Assembly (NCBI GenBank): GCA_012520795.1
Contig: JAAYNP010000103.1
Coordinates: forward strand, 1-38,076
Direction: 5' to 3'
DNA: 38,076 nucleotides
DNA from: Bacillota bacterium
Lineage (GTDB): Bacteria; Bacillota; Limnochordia; Darwinibacteriales; DTU012
Shown: positions 8,503-18,328 of the stretch, one piece after another
How positions within the stretch are numbered: position 1 is the stretch's first letter
How the letters are laid out: every line of letters begins with the position of its first letter
Program-made: the position numbers and the translations under genes
The notes under the pieces: model-generated
The model's input: the letters and a program-made list of their open reading frames with translations, nothing else
The model's database searches: none
Told to the model about the DNA's origin: nothing

Positions 8503-9099
8503 TTACCGTATCGGTTTCAGCCATTCCCCTAAATATATATATGATGCCGGCTTCATTTTCAGTTCCGGCAGGCTCACCAATCTGTTCACATCCTCCTCAC
8601 TGACGGCGCTCATCAAGATGGCGCTGCCGCAGTGGGAGCACACCAGTTCCACTTTGTCTGGGTAAACATCGATCCCAACTGCCGGGCTGCTGCAGGTACA
8701 GCCAATTTTATGTGCCGCGGCCAGTTTTTGCAGATAGGCCAGAATCCTGGTCATCACTTCGGGCGCAAAAAAATCATCCGGCTGCAGAAGGTCACTGTCA
8801 TACTCAACAGCTGCTTCCTCCACATGATCGCAATCGCCAAAGAAACCGAGAATCTCTCCTTCGTCAGGCGAGTACAATGTCAAAAGTGAAGCAGTCCAGA
8901 TGTCCCGAAAAGGGAAAAGCAGCCGCACCCGATCGCCGGCAGCAGTCAGAATACTTATTTCATAACGCCGGTTGCGCTTTGTGATCTGAGCTTGGGTATA
9001 ACCGCAGGCACAATAAAAGGCATGAGGAGAACCAGACAGTTCAAAAAGAGAAAAGTGGTGAAGCTGAACGTGTTCGCAGGCAGGGCAATGAATGGCCAT
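8503..9099 (-). CDS. uncharacterised protein with two zinc-ribbon-like cysteine clusters
   Basis: Not recognised. 198 residues from the ATG at 9099 (GAGAG five bases upstream); a TTG at 9123 behind GGGGGA is an alternative start. The N-terminus holds CPACEHV, then CACGY some 25 residues on. The second half holds CTC and CSHCGS. Each pair of knuckles could bind one zinc. Between them is a mixed alpha/beta region with an acidic patch, including DSDLLQPDDFF. There is no membrane segment. It follows a secreted-protein gene and precedes fbaA by 16 bases, so it is co-transcribed with them. Function unknown. Confidence 0.65.
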   Translation of the reverse strand: MAIHCPACEHVQLHHFSLFELSGSPHAFYCACGYTQAQITKRNRRYEISILTAAGDRVRLLFPFRDIWTASLLTLYSPDEGEILGFFGDCDHVEEAAVEYDSDLLQPDDFFAPEVMTRILAYLQKLAAAHKIGCTCSSPAVGIDVYPDKVELVCSHCGSAILMSAVSEEDVNRLVSLPELKMKPASYIYLGEWLKPIR

Positions 9100-9154
9100 A
9101 GTTCTCTCGCCGGACAGCAGCAATTTATAATTCCCCCTATCTTTTATGCATCTA

Positions 9155-9583
9155 TTATTCGCTACTAATTACCGAATCCCTCTCAAATTGGGGGAATTGT
9201 TCCACATCCTTCACCCGGCCGAATATATCATAGTAAACAATCATAGTTCCCGTTTCGGTCTGGATTTCCGCAATTGTATAGTCTACAATCATCAGGATGA
9301 CTTCTTCATGCCTGTCCACCAAAAACAGGCCTTCTTGAAACCTGGACTCGGCAATCGGCCGGGCGGAGTTAAGTGACACCGGCCGGCCGCGGCGGTAAAT
9401 CTCTGCGCCGCTGGCAAGCCTGAGAATTGTGAACTCACGACAGGTCAGCACCCGCAGCTTGTTCTGCTCGGGGAAAACTTCCACAATCTCACCATGAAGC
9501 CACCGATACTCTCCGCACTCCGCGGGCAACTGGACGGCAGTAACCAACAAAGCTGCCGCGCACAGTAAATATACGCATCTCAT
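9155..9583 (-). CDS. uncharacterised exported protein
   Basis: Not recognised. 142 residues with a clear signal peptide (about 1-23: basic start, YLLCAAALLVTAVQL core, cleavage near AECGE). The mature part is rich in short beta strands (GEIVEVF, KLRVLT, TILRL, VILMIVDYTIAEIQ, TMIVYY), suggesting a small OB- or barrel-like fold. ATG behind AAAGGGG. It lies 47 bases after pyrG. If the cell is diderm the product would be periplasmic; otherwise it would act at the wall. Confidence 0.65.
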   Translation of the reverse strand: MRCVYLLCAAALLVTAVQLPAECGEYRWLHGEIVEVFPEQNKLRVLTCREFTILRLASGAEIYRRGRPVSLNSARPIAESRFQEGLFLVDRHEEVILMIVDYTIAEIQTETGTMIVYYDIFGRVKDVEQFPQFERDSVISSE

Positions 9584-9630
9584 TATGCATACCCCTTTCT
9601 ATCAAAGAGTATGCATCATGATTTGCCAGT

Positions 9631-11262
<1,632 letters not shown>

Positions 11263-11269
11263 CTACCTC

Positions 11270-11968
11270 CTAATCCAAGTCTTTACTATGATCATTACTG
11301 TATTTTTGCAGAAGTTCCACAGTAACATAGTTCTGCATGAAACTGATCATCGCGAACCAAAGAATAATAAGTGGAATCACCAACATTACAGAGATAAAAG
11401 TCAAAAAGCCGCCCAGCAGCAGCAGCATCAGGCTTACCAACAGATTGTCAAACAGAAGCATTGCCGAGCGTTTCAGTGCCAGAAAAATGTTAATATCCTG
11501 CTGAACCAAAAAAGGGAATGCGTACTGCAGCAGCAGCACCCACAGCAGGGCCATGTACAGCCAGATTCCGTTCAAAATCCGCATGTAAACCGCTTCGTGG
11601 TTTGCCGTATGAGAAAAGTTGAACACAATAATCAACAGAGCTGCCAACCCCAGCAGAACCAACAGCTCACTGCGCCAGAAAAACCGCTTCAACCCTTTAA
11701 TGAATTCCTCGACGCTTAATTCTTCATTGGTGAGAATCCGGTGTATCAAGTAATGCATGGCAGCGGAAACTGGCCCTAAAAGAAGCAGCGCCAAAATGGT
11801 ACACACCAGGTTGATTACATCAGGGCCCTTGATTAAAGAATCAATGAACATCGGTGAAAATGCAAGGAAGAACCAAACCAGGTTCAAGACAACCAATACA
11901 GTAATGTGATCCCAGGTTTTTTTGAGGGCGTTGAGGATCAATTTTGCCGACTGAGAGACACCCATCAA
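11270..11968 (-). CDS. YesL-like (DUF624) integral membrane protein
   Basis: 232 residues with about five hydrophobic helices (for example residues 17-40, 46-70, 100-120, 136-156 and 180-215). The N-terminal pattern (LNALKKTWDHITVLVVLNLVWFF) fits the DUF624/YesL family of Firmicutes, whose function is unknown although members often sit near sugar transport genes. Here it lies 9 bases after argS and 13 before pyrG, so it is co-transcribed with housekeeping genes. It carries no enzyme motif. Confidence 0.7.
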   Translation of the reverse strand: MMGVSQSAKLILNALKKTWDHITVLVVLNLVWFFLAFSPMFIDSLIKGPDVINLVCTILALLLLGPVSAAMHYLIHRILTNEELSVEEFIKGLKRFFWRSELLVLLGLAALLIIVFNFSHTANHEAVYMRILNGIWLYMALLWVLLLQYAFPFLVQQDINIFLALKRSAMLLFDNLLVSLMLLLLGGFLTFISVMLVIPLIILWFAMISFMQNYVTVELLQKYSNDHSKDLD

Positions 11969-11977
11969 ATACCCCCT

Positions 11978-13663
11978 CTACATCCGTTCTGGAGCAGATA
12001 TGCCCATCAACCCCAACACTCGCCTTAATACTGTGCGTACACACTCAACCAATGCCAACCTGGCATCCCTGATTTTCTCCTGTTCCCCGAGGACATGACA
12101 GTGCGTGTAGTATGAGTGGAATATGCTTGCCAGCTCCAGGGCATAGCGGGCAATCCGATGCGGTGCTCTCTCTTTTGCTGCTTCAACAAGCTCTTCCGGC
12201 AGTTCCGCCATTTTCTTGATCAAGTCTATTTCCAGCTCATGATCCAAAACTTGCCAATCAATTTCAGCCACCGGCTTGACATGGATGCCTTGCTGTTCAG
12301 CCTGTCCCATAATGCTGCTGATCCGGGCATGGGCATATTGAATATAGTAGACTGGGTTCTCATTGCTCTGTTGGGCCGCCAGTGTCAGATCAAAATCAAG
12401 GTGCGAGTCCAGGCTGCGCATCACAAAAAAATAACGGGCTGCGTCGCGGCCGACTTCAGACACCAATTCCTCAAGGGTAACAAATTCACCGGCCCTTTTC
12501 GACATTTTCACCGGCTTGCCTTCGCGCAGCAGAGCCACATACTGCAGTATCAAAATTTCCAGTGTGTCTTCAGGACAACCCAAGGCTTGTACAGCCGCTT
12601 TCATCCTGCCGATATACCCGTGGTGATCGGGCCCAAGGATGTCAATCAGCTTGGTAAAGCCCCTTTGAAGCTTGTTGTGATGATAAGCTATATCCGCGGT
12701 TACATACGTATAATTACCGTCACTCTTGACAATCACCCGATCCTTGTCATCACCGAAAGCAGTGGAATGGAACCACAGCGCTCCCTCCTGCTCATAAAGA
12801 AAACCGCGGCTGTTTAACAGCTGAATGATGCTTTCCAGAGCATTGGCTTCATGAAGCTCCTGTTCCCGAAACCAGCAGTCAAACTTGACATTAAAGTTCA
12901 GCAGATCGTTTTTCTGCCATTCGATCATCTGATCAATGCCCCATTTGCGGCAGAACTCCAGCTGGGCAGCTTCATCCATTTGGCCGAAACCAGGGGCCTC
13001 AGCCTGCAGCCTTTTTGCCAGCTCAACAACATATTCACCGGGATATCCATCCTCAGGGAAAGGATAAGAGGGATCATCCAGCTGACGGTAACGAGCCAAA
13101 AGCGAGCGGCCAAAAACCTCTGTCTGGACTCCCGCATCATTGACGTAGTATTCGGTGGCCACCTGATACCCCACAGCCGCCAGAATCCGGGCCAGCGTGT
13201 CGCCAACGGCTGCCGCCCGGGCGTTGACAACGTTCATGGGCCCTACCGGGTTGGCGCTGACGAACTCCAACAAAAGCCGTTCGCCCTGTCCACAGTCCGC
13301 AATCCCATAGTCCTGGCCTTGAGCCTCAACAGCCTGCAAAACCTGGTACAGCCACTGTTTAGTGAGGAAGAAATTAATAAAACCCGGGCCAGCCACTTCA
13401 ACTTTCTCGATGTACTGGTGGGTACTTAAAATCCCGGCAATTTTACCGGCAAGATCTCTTGGTTTCATGCCCACCTGTTTGGCTAGGACCAGGGCAATAT
13501 TGGAAGCAAAATCTCCGTGGGCTTTATCTTTTGGTATTTCCAAGGTTACCTCCGGAATATTTACCGGGGGCAATTCATCCCGGGCCATCAGTTGTCCCAA
13601 CGCTGAACGAATCAATGCTGCCAATTCTTGTCTTTGCCTTGCTAAAACACTCATTTCTGACAT
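11978..13663 (-). CDS. argS: arginine--tRNA ligase with an altered HIGH motif
   Basis: A class I aminoacyl-tRNA synthetase charging tRNA-Arg. 561 residues: N-terminal Add-1 domain (about 1-115, with AHGDFASNIA), Rossmann catalytic core, and alpha-helical anticodon domain (about 440-561). KMSK is intact at 386-389 (VKMSKRAGEFV). The position of the HIGH signature reads N-V-V-N at 144-147 in SANPVGPMNVVNAR, with neither histidine. The flanking SANP.GP and AR.AA..GD residues are normal, so this is substitution rather than misalignment. The frame is intact throughout and length is standard, which argues for a working enzyme. It is preceded by an extended -10 promoter. Confidence 0.94.
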   Translation of the reverse strand: MSEMSVLARQRQELAALIRSALGQLMARDELPPVNIPEVTLEIPKDKAHGDFASNIALVLAKQVGMKPRDLAGKIAGILSTHQYIEKVEVAGPGFINFFLTKQWLYQVLQAVEAQGQDYGIADCGQGERLLLEFVSANPVGPMNVVNARAAAVGDTLARILAAVGYQVATEYYVNDAGVQTEVFGRSLLARYRQLDDPSYPFPEDGYPGEYVVELAKRLQAEAPGFGQMDEAAQLEFCRKWGIDQMIEWQKNDLLNFNVKFDCWFREQELHEANALESIIQLLNSRGFLYEQEGALWFHSTAFGDDKDRVIVKSDGNYTYVTADIAYHHNKLQRGFTKLIDILGPDHHGYIGRMKAAVQALGCPEDTLEILILQYVALLREGKPVKMSKRAGEFVTLEELVSEVGRDAARYFFVMRSLDSHLDFDLTLAAQQSNENPVYYIQYAHARISSIMGQAEQQGIHVKPVAEIDWQVLDHELEIDLIKKMAELPEELVEAAKERAPHRIARYALELASIFHSYYTHCHVLGEQEKIRDARLALVECVRTVLRRVLGLMGISAPERM

Positions 13664-13695
13664 CCTTCCCCGAGCGTAACAAACTTACCTAACAT

Positions 13696-13724
13696 AGTAT
13701 ATCAGATATGGAAAGGAAAATAAA
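13696..13724 (-). promoter_or_regulatory. promoter for argS
   Basis: Extended -10 TGATATACT (13696-13704) on the minus strand, with a poor -35 TTTATT (13719-13724) at 17-base spacing. It lies between rex and argS. Confidence 0.45.
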
Positions 13725-13759
13725 CCGCTTTTTGGACAAAATTGGCTGGGTGAATTGGC

Positions 13760-14425
13760 TTACTCCCAGGTTTGTCCCGGGGCAAGATAGTAGGCCAGCC
13801 GCTGCAGTTCAAGCGTGAGGTCAGCGTTGAGCAGCTGAACATGCTCCGGCAAGGTTAATTTGACAGGCGCAAGGTTGAGGATTGCCCGCACGCCGCAGTT
13901 GACCAACTGCATGGCGATATCCTGGGCAGCATCAGCCGGCACGGTGATCATGGCCATTTGTACATTATGCTTCCGGACAAAGCTTTCCATCTCTGCCATT
14001 GCAAAAACGGAAATGCCCTCGTAAGCTTTGCCAATCTTGTCCGGATCATGATCAAACAGCCCAACAAGTTTTAAACTGAAACTGTCGTCCATATGATAAC
14101 GGCGGATGGTGTAGCGCGCCAAAGCAATGCCCAGGCTTCCTGCCCCCACAAGGATTATGTTGTGTTCCCGTTCCATGTTGAGGATTTGCTTCAGTTCAGA
14201 ACGCAAATACTCTACCTCGTAACCTACTCCCTGTTTGCCGAACTCGCCAAACCAGGCCAGGTCTTTGCGCACCAGCGCCGATCCCACCCCTGCCCTGGCG
14301 CCCAATTCCTGTGACGAAATCATGGGGGTGTCTCCGGATTTTACCACTTCATCCAGCACACGGAGGTACAACGGAAGCCTTCTGACAACTGCGTCAGAGA
14401 TTTTTCTCCACCTCACCAATCCCAC
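13760..14425 (-). CDS. rex: redox-sensing transcriptional repressor Rex
   Basis: Senses the NADH/NAD+ ratio and represses fermentation and respiration genes. Up to 221 residues: N-terminal winged helix (about 1-80) with VRKDLAWFGEFGKQGVGY, then a Rossmann domain with GAGSLGIALARY for NAD(H), and a C-terminal domain-swap helix ending LAYYLAPGQ. The listed GTG start sits only one base after GGGAGGAG; the TTG two codons later (14419) has better spacing and may be the true start. It follows rlmH by 78 bases. Confidence 0.95.
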   Translation of the reverse strand: MGLVRWRKISDAVVRRLPLYLRVLDEVVKSGDTPMISSQELGARAGVGSALVRKDLAWFGEFGKQGVGYEVEYLRSELKQILNMEREHNIILVGAGSLGIALARYTIRRYHMDDSFSLKLVGLFDHDPDKIGKAYEGISVFAMAEMESFVRKHNVQMAMITVPADAAQDIAMQLVNCGVRAILNLAPVKLTLPEHVQLLNADLTLELQRLAYYLAPGQTWE

Positions 14426-14503
14426 ACTCCTCCCGGTCTATTCATAATTAATTCTGTCGTTTCCGGGTTTTTCCTGCATAAATGCCTAACCCGCACTTCC
14501 TTA

Positions 14504-14983
14504 TCATTTATGATACCTTTCATTGTTGATGATCGTCAAAGCCCGGTAAATCTGTTCCACCAGGATTAAACGCATCAATTGGTGAGGGAACGTGAACTTG
14601 GAAAACGACAGGACATAATCAGCCTTTCCAATTATGGATTCCGCAAGCCCCAGGGGGCCGCCTATAATAAAGGCCACATTCCCCTGCCCATATACGCACT
14701 GCTCTTCCAGGAGAGCCGCAAGCTGCGGCGAGCTTAACTGCTTTCCCTGCCGATCCAGAGCAATTACATAATAGCGGTCAGGAATCACGGCCAGGATGCG
14801 TTGGGCTTCCTTGTCCACAACCACAGCCAATCCTTTTTCGCTCAAGGGTTCATTAAAAGGCTCTTCTTTCACTTCCTTAATCTCTACCTTGGCATAAGCC
14901 TGAAGCCGTTTGAGATACTCATGAATCCCCTGGCTCAAGTATTTCTCCTTCAGTTTTCCGGCACAGATGATGCAGATATTCAT
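14504..14983 (-). CDS. rlmH: 23S rRNA (pseudouridine1915-N3)-methyltransferase RlmH
   Basis: A SPOUT-family enzyme methylating pseudouridine 1915 in helix 69 of 23S rRNA, in assembled ribosomes. 159 residues, normal length. The SAM-binding trefoil knot is evident from VAFIIGGPLGL, LSFSKFTFPHQLMRLILVEQIYRA and the terminal NNERYHK. ATG behind GCAGGAGG. It follows the htrA terminator. Confidence 0.97.
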   Translation of the reverse strand: MNICIICAGKLKEKYLSQGIHEYLKRLQAYAKVEIKEVKEEPFNEPLSEKGLAVVVDKEAQRILAVIPDRYYVIALDRQGKQLSSPQLAALLEEQCVYGQGNVAFIIGGPLGLAESIIGKADYVLSFSKFTFPHQLMRLILVEQIYRALTIINNERYHK

Positions 14984-15000
14984 TCTCGCCCTCCTGCCCC

Positions 15001-15030
15001 AAAAAAGAATCCAGGGTTCTGCCCTGGATT
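15001..15030 (-). terminator. intrinsic terminator overlapping the htrA stop codon
   Basis: Minus-strand AATCCAGGG (15022-15030) and CCCTGGATT (15008-15016) form a 9-bp stem with a 5-base loop, followed by C and six T residues. The stem begins inside the htrA stop codon. Confidence 0.8.
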
Positions 15031-16090
15031 ACAATCGTACTTCGGCCTGCTGCCTTTCCTCACCCCGGTAGTATTCCAACTGAAGTATTCCTCCAAATCC
15101 AGTGCTCCAAACGGCGTCCCTCAGCTCACGCATCCCGGCGATCTCCTGGCCGTTGACGGCTACAATGATATCCCCTGGCTTCAACCTTGCTTTATCGGCG
15201 GGGCTGTCCTGGATGACGCGGGTAATAAATGCTCCCCGTTCCACTGCAATCTGGACATTCGTTTCTTTACGGATTGTTTCAGCCAGGGCCGGATAGAGCG
15301 AACCGCCCAGTATGCCCAAACGCAGGGGCCTGCCGTGCTCAATGATTTGATCCGCGACCAATTTGGCTGTCGTTGCCGGAATTGCAAACCCGATCCCTTG
15401 GGCTTGAGCAATAATCGCAGTGTTAATGCCGATCACTTGGCCGTTAATGTCGACCAATGGGCCGCCGGAATTGCCGAGATTGATGGCGGCATCGGTCTGG
15501 ATCATGCCCTCCAAATATCGGTTCTGTTCCGGATCGACCAACAAGTCACGGTTTACCGCACTAACCACACCTGTCGTTACCGTATTATCCTGGCCCAAGG
15601 GGTTGCCAATGGCAACCACCGGCTGCCCGACCCGAATTTCATCGGAGTCTCCCAATTTGGCTGCAGGGAGATCTTGCGCATCAATTTTCAGTACAGCCAG
15701 GTCCGACAGCTCATCGCTTCCCACAATTTCCGCAGGGAAACTGCGCCCGTCCGGCAGCCTGATCAAAATCTGATCGGCAACGGCAACCACATGATGGTTT
15801 GTCAGGACATAACCATCATCCCGGTAAATCACACCAGAGCCTACGCCCTGCTGTTCTTCCAGTGTTTGAAAGAAGAACTGATCAATTACAACCTTGGCTA
15901 ATGTCTCGATTTTTACTGTGGCCGGGCCCACTTTTTGCGCCGCTATCACCACAGGATCATTCCAACTTCCCCGTTGTTCCTGGGATTCGGCTTCGCCTCC
16001 AGGGGGTATGTCCGCAGGCGGCTGCAGCATCCAGGCAAGGGCAACAATGCAGACTACAAGCAAAAATACGGCTACACCCTTCTTAACCAT
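15029..16090 (-). CDS. htrA: HtrA/DegP-type S1C serine protease with one PDZ domain
   Basis: An envelope quality-control protease and chaperone. 353 residues from the ATG at 16090, which has AGGAAGG eight bases upstream; a GTG three codons earlier is too close to that site. N-terminal signal anchor at about 5-22, linker, then trypsin-like domain with the triad H100 (TNHHVV), D130 (SDLAVLKI) and S208 (GNSGGP). A single PDZ domain occupies about 255-350. It lies directly downstream of the mla genes with a 69-base gap, and may be expressed with them or from a weak promoter there. Confidence 0.95.
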   Translation of the reverse strand: MVKKGVAVFLLVVCIVALAWMLQPPADIPPGGEAESQEQRGSWNDPVVIAAQKVGPATVKIETLAKVVIDQFFFQTLEEQQGVGSGVIYRDDGYVLTNHHVVAVADQILIRLPDGRSFPAEIVGSDELSDLAVLKIDAQDLPAAKLGDSDEIRVGQPVVAIGNPLGQDNTVTTGVVSAVNRDLLVDPEQNRYLEGMIQTDAAINLGNSGGPLVDINGQVIGINTAIIAQAQGIGFAIPATTAKLVADQIIEHGRPLRLGILGGSLYPALAETIRKETNVQIAVERGAFITRVIQDSPADKARLKPGDIIVAVNGQEIAGMRELRDAVWSTGFGGILQLEYYRGEERQQAEVRL

Positions 16091-16159
16091 GGTACACACC
16101 TTCCTTTGGTAATGTGTACCTATAGTTTGCCCAACAACAAGGGTGAATTTGTGAGCCTG

Positions 16160-18328
16160 CTAAAATTTCCGTTCCACACCGACCCTGAAGCTGTTGTCGC
16201 GCCCGATATCATCGAAAATCAGGCTGATCAGCCAGCTGGGGTTCCAGGCATAGTTGCCTTGTAACGACAGAGTCGGCTCGCCGGTGGTCAATTTCTTAAG
16301 CTCCCCGGTCAAAACCCATTTGTCACCGATCCGGGCATCAAGGCCAACGCCCAAGCTGGTGTCAATCATCCCATAGCGCTGGCGCAGGACCCCGGTTTGC
16401 CGCCCGTACTGCAGCTGCAAATGATTCCCTTCCGTACCCAGAATATCTTCGATGCCAACCAGGATGAATGAATTCGTGTTCTGGGGCCAAAATTCGAAGC
16501 TGACACCGGTCATCGGGCGCCGATCTAGGATGTTGTAATGGGCACTCCAGGTGGAACGAATGTCCACCTTTTCACCTATCGTTTTCACTTTTTCAATATC
16601 CTCGTTCAGCTTTTGGATGCTGACCATTGTATCTTCCAGTTGGGCAAAGACGCCGCTTTCTGAGTCAAAACTCTCGGAAACCTTGGCCAACAGCTGAGCC
16701 AGTTCGTCAGTCCCAGCTTCGATATTCGCCAAAGAGGCCCGCAAATCGGCGGCAGTCTCGCCTTCCGCAGTTACGTCACCAATAAAGCGGTTTATCTTGG
16801 CTACACTATCCTCAACACCCGTAACTATGCTTTGAATGTCCTTCAGTGCTATAAGAGTCTCGCGGCTGAAACTCTGAACGTCAACATTGATTTGAGTCAC
16901 CATCTGGTTTATCTCTGCCGTCACAGCGTGGACATTGGCGGAAATTCCTTCCAGATCCGCCATGATGGCAGTTACACTGTTGGGATCCACGGCGGTGCTG
17001 ACCGCCCGCAGATTCTCAACAACTTCTTCGACACCGGCTAAGAGCGCATCCAACTGCAGTTCAGCGATGGTTGTGGAGAACTGATGCAAGTCCTCTACCA
17101 CTCCCGCAAACATGGCCTCAAAATCCAGGCCGGCCAGTTCATTGGTAAACGCAGCCAACTGCACCGCCATCTCCTGCCAGCCTATATCTTTCAGTTCAGC
17201 GGCCACCACCTGCAGATCAGCGACAACCTGATCTACCGGCAGTTCCGCCAAAGTCACTGACAAATCATAAACGTTGGCTGCAATAGCCTCAACCGGCACT
17301 GAAGCCAGGCTCCTGGACACAGTCTGGAGATCCGCCGCAATCTCGTTGAGGGGAAATGTGCTTAACTGGGTTGTGAAGGCTGCAATCTCAGCACTGCGCT
17401 CCTCAAGCTCCAAAGCCTTGATTTGATCTGTAACGAGCAGAATCTCGTCGATTAACGGTTGGATTTCCACAGCCGCCAGCATGGATGTAAACTGGCGCAC
17501 ATCCGACTCAATCGCAGCCAGGTCAAGGCCGGCCAATTGCTGGGTAATTCGCTGTACATCAGCGGCAAATTCCTGCAGAGGCAGGGCATTCAACTCAGCG
17601 GCAACCTGATTGATCTCGTTGATCGGATCAACCAGGTTGATGCTGGCCAACTGCTGGGAAAAAGCCTGTATGTCTCCAAAAGTGGATCTCAGGTCCAGTT
17701 CAGGCATTTGCCGAGAAAACTCTGCCAGGTCATCCACCACAACTTGAACACTCCCGGCAACTTCATTCACCTGATCGACGGCGGTCTTCAGGCTGGATAC
17801 CGTATCCCTCAAAAGTTCACCGGTTGCCGCCAGGTTTTCCTGCAGCTGTTCAGAACCGGCCACCTCCGTAATTCTGGCAATGACTTGGTTTAGGCTCTGC
17901 AGCCCTTTCTCCACTTCCTGGATCATATTGTCTATGCTTACAGGACTTACGCCGCTGATTGTCACAGTCAAATCCATGGGTTCCTGTGCCTGGCCAGGCT
18001 GGATCTCAATATATTTGTCCCCAAGAATACCTGAAGCAGCAAGTATAAAGCGCGAATCAGACGGGATCAGCAGTTCCCGGTCCAGCCTGGCTTTGACCAG
18101 GACCTGGCTGCCTGCCAATTGTACCGCTGTCACAGTGCCGACATTGACACCGGCATAGCGTACCGGTGCCCCTTCAACCAATCCGCCAACATTTTCGAAG
18201 CTGAGGACCAGTTCTATACCTTCGGTGCGGCGCAAATCGATTCTCCCTACAGCCATGGCCATGGCTGCAAACAATATGATACTTATCAGCACAGTTACAC
18301 CCGCTTTTGCTTCTGGTGACAGCTGCAT
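16160..18328 (-). CDS. mlaD: long MCE (MlaD-like) protein with 19-residue repeats and a barrel-like C-terminal domain
   Basis: 722 residues, the lipid-binding subunit of an Mla-type ABC system. Residues 9-27 are a single membrane anchor. The MCE domain (about 37-115) has FENVGGLVEGAPVRYAGV and GILGDKYIEI. A helical region follows, holding twelve repeats of 19 residues (212-443), then more helix to about 590. Residues 591-722 change character: alternating polar/hydrophobic strands separated by turns, ending FRVGVERKF, the pattern of an outer-membrane barrel with terminal Phe. Diderm Firmicutes such as Veillonella are reported to have MlaD fused to a C-terminal barrel as a trans-envelope bridge; this fits. 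Its start shares one base with the mlaF stop (TAATG). Confidence 0.88.
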   Translation of the reverse strand: MQLSPEAKAGVTVLISIILFAAMAMAVGRIDLRRTEGIELVLSFENVGGLVEGAPVRYAGVNVGTVTAVQLAGSQVLVKARLDRELLIPSDSRFILAASGILGDKYIEIQPGQAQEPMDLTVTISGVSPVSIDNMIQEVEKGLQSLNQVIARITEVAGSEQLQENLAATGELLRDTVSSLKTAVDQVNEVAGSVQVVVDDLAEFSRQMPELDLRSTFGDIQAFSQQLASINLVDPINEINQVAAELNALPLQEFAADVQRITQQLAGLDLAAIESDVRQFTSMLAAVEIQPLIDEILLVTDQIKALELEERSAEIAAFTTQLSTFPLNEIAADLQTVSRSLASVPVEAIAANVYDLSVTLAELPVDQVVADLQVVAAELKDIGWQEMAVQLAAFTNELAGLDFEAMFAGVVEDLHQFSTTIAELQLDALLAGVEEVVENLRAVSTAVDPNSVTAIMADLEGISANVHAVTAEINQMVTQINVDVQSFSRETLIALKDIQSIVTGVEDSVAKINRFIGDVTAEGETAADLRASLANIEAGTDELAQLLAKVSESFDSESGVFAQLEDTMVSIQKLNEDIEKVKTIGEKVDIRSTWSAHYNILDRRPMTGVSFEFWPQNTNSFILVGIEDILGTEGNHLQLQYGRQTGVLRQRYGMIDTSLGVGLDARIGDKWVLTGELKKLTTGEPTLSLQGNYAWNPSWLISLIFDDIGRDNSFRVGVERKF
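17000..17695 (-). repeat. twelve tandem 19-residue protein repeats inside MlaD
   Basis: Residues 212-443 of the MCE protein divide into twelve units, eleven of exactly 19 residues and one (402-424) of 23. The approximate pattern is [P/D/E]-hydrophobic-x-x-h-x-x-[D/E]-[V/I/L]-x-x-h-x-x-x-L-x-x-hydrophobic. Examples are PLQEFAADVQRITQQLAGL, PVEAIAANVYDLSVTLAEL and PVDQVVADLQVVAAELKDI. Units are diverged at residue level, so the array is old rather than a recent DNA expansion. Confidence 0.8.

Noticed and set aside
17000-17695. Possible DNA-level tandem repeat or CRISPR-like array
   Set aside because: Periodicity is at protein level (19 residues, 57 bases) with diverged DNA and no identical repeat/spacer pattern.
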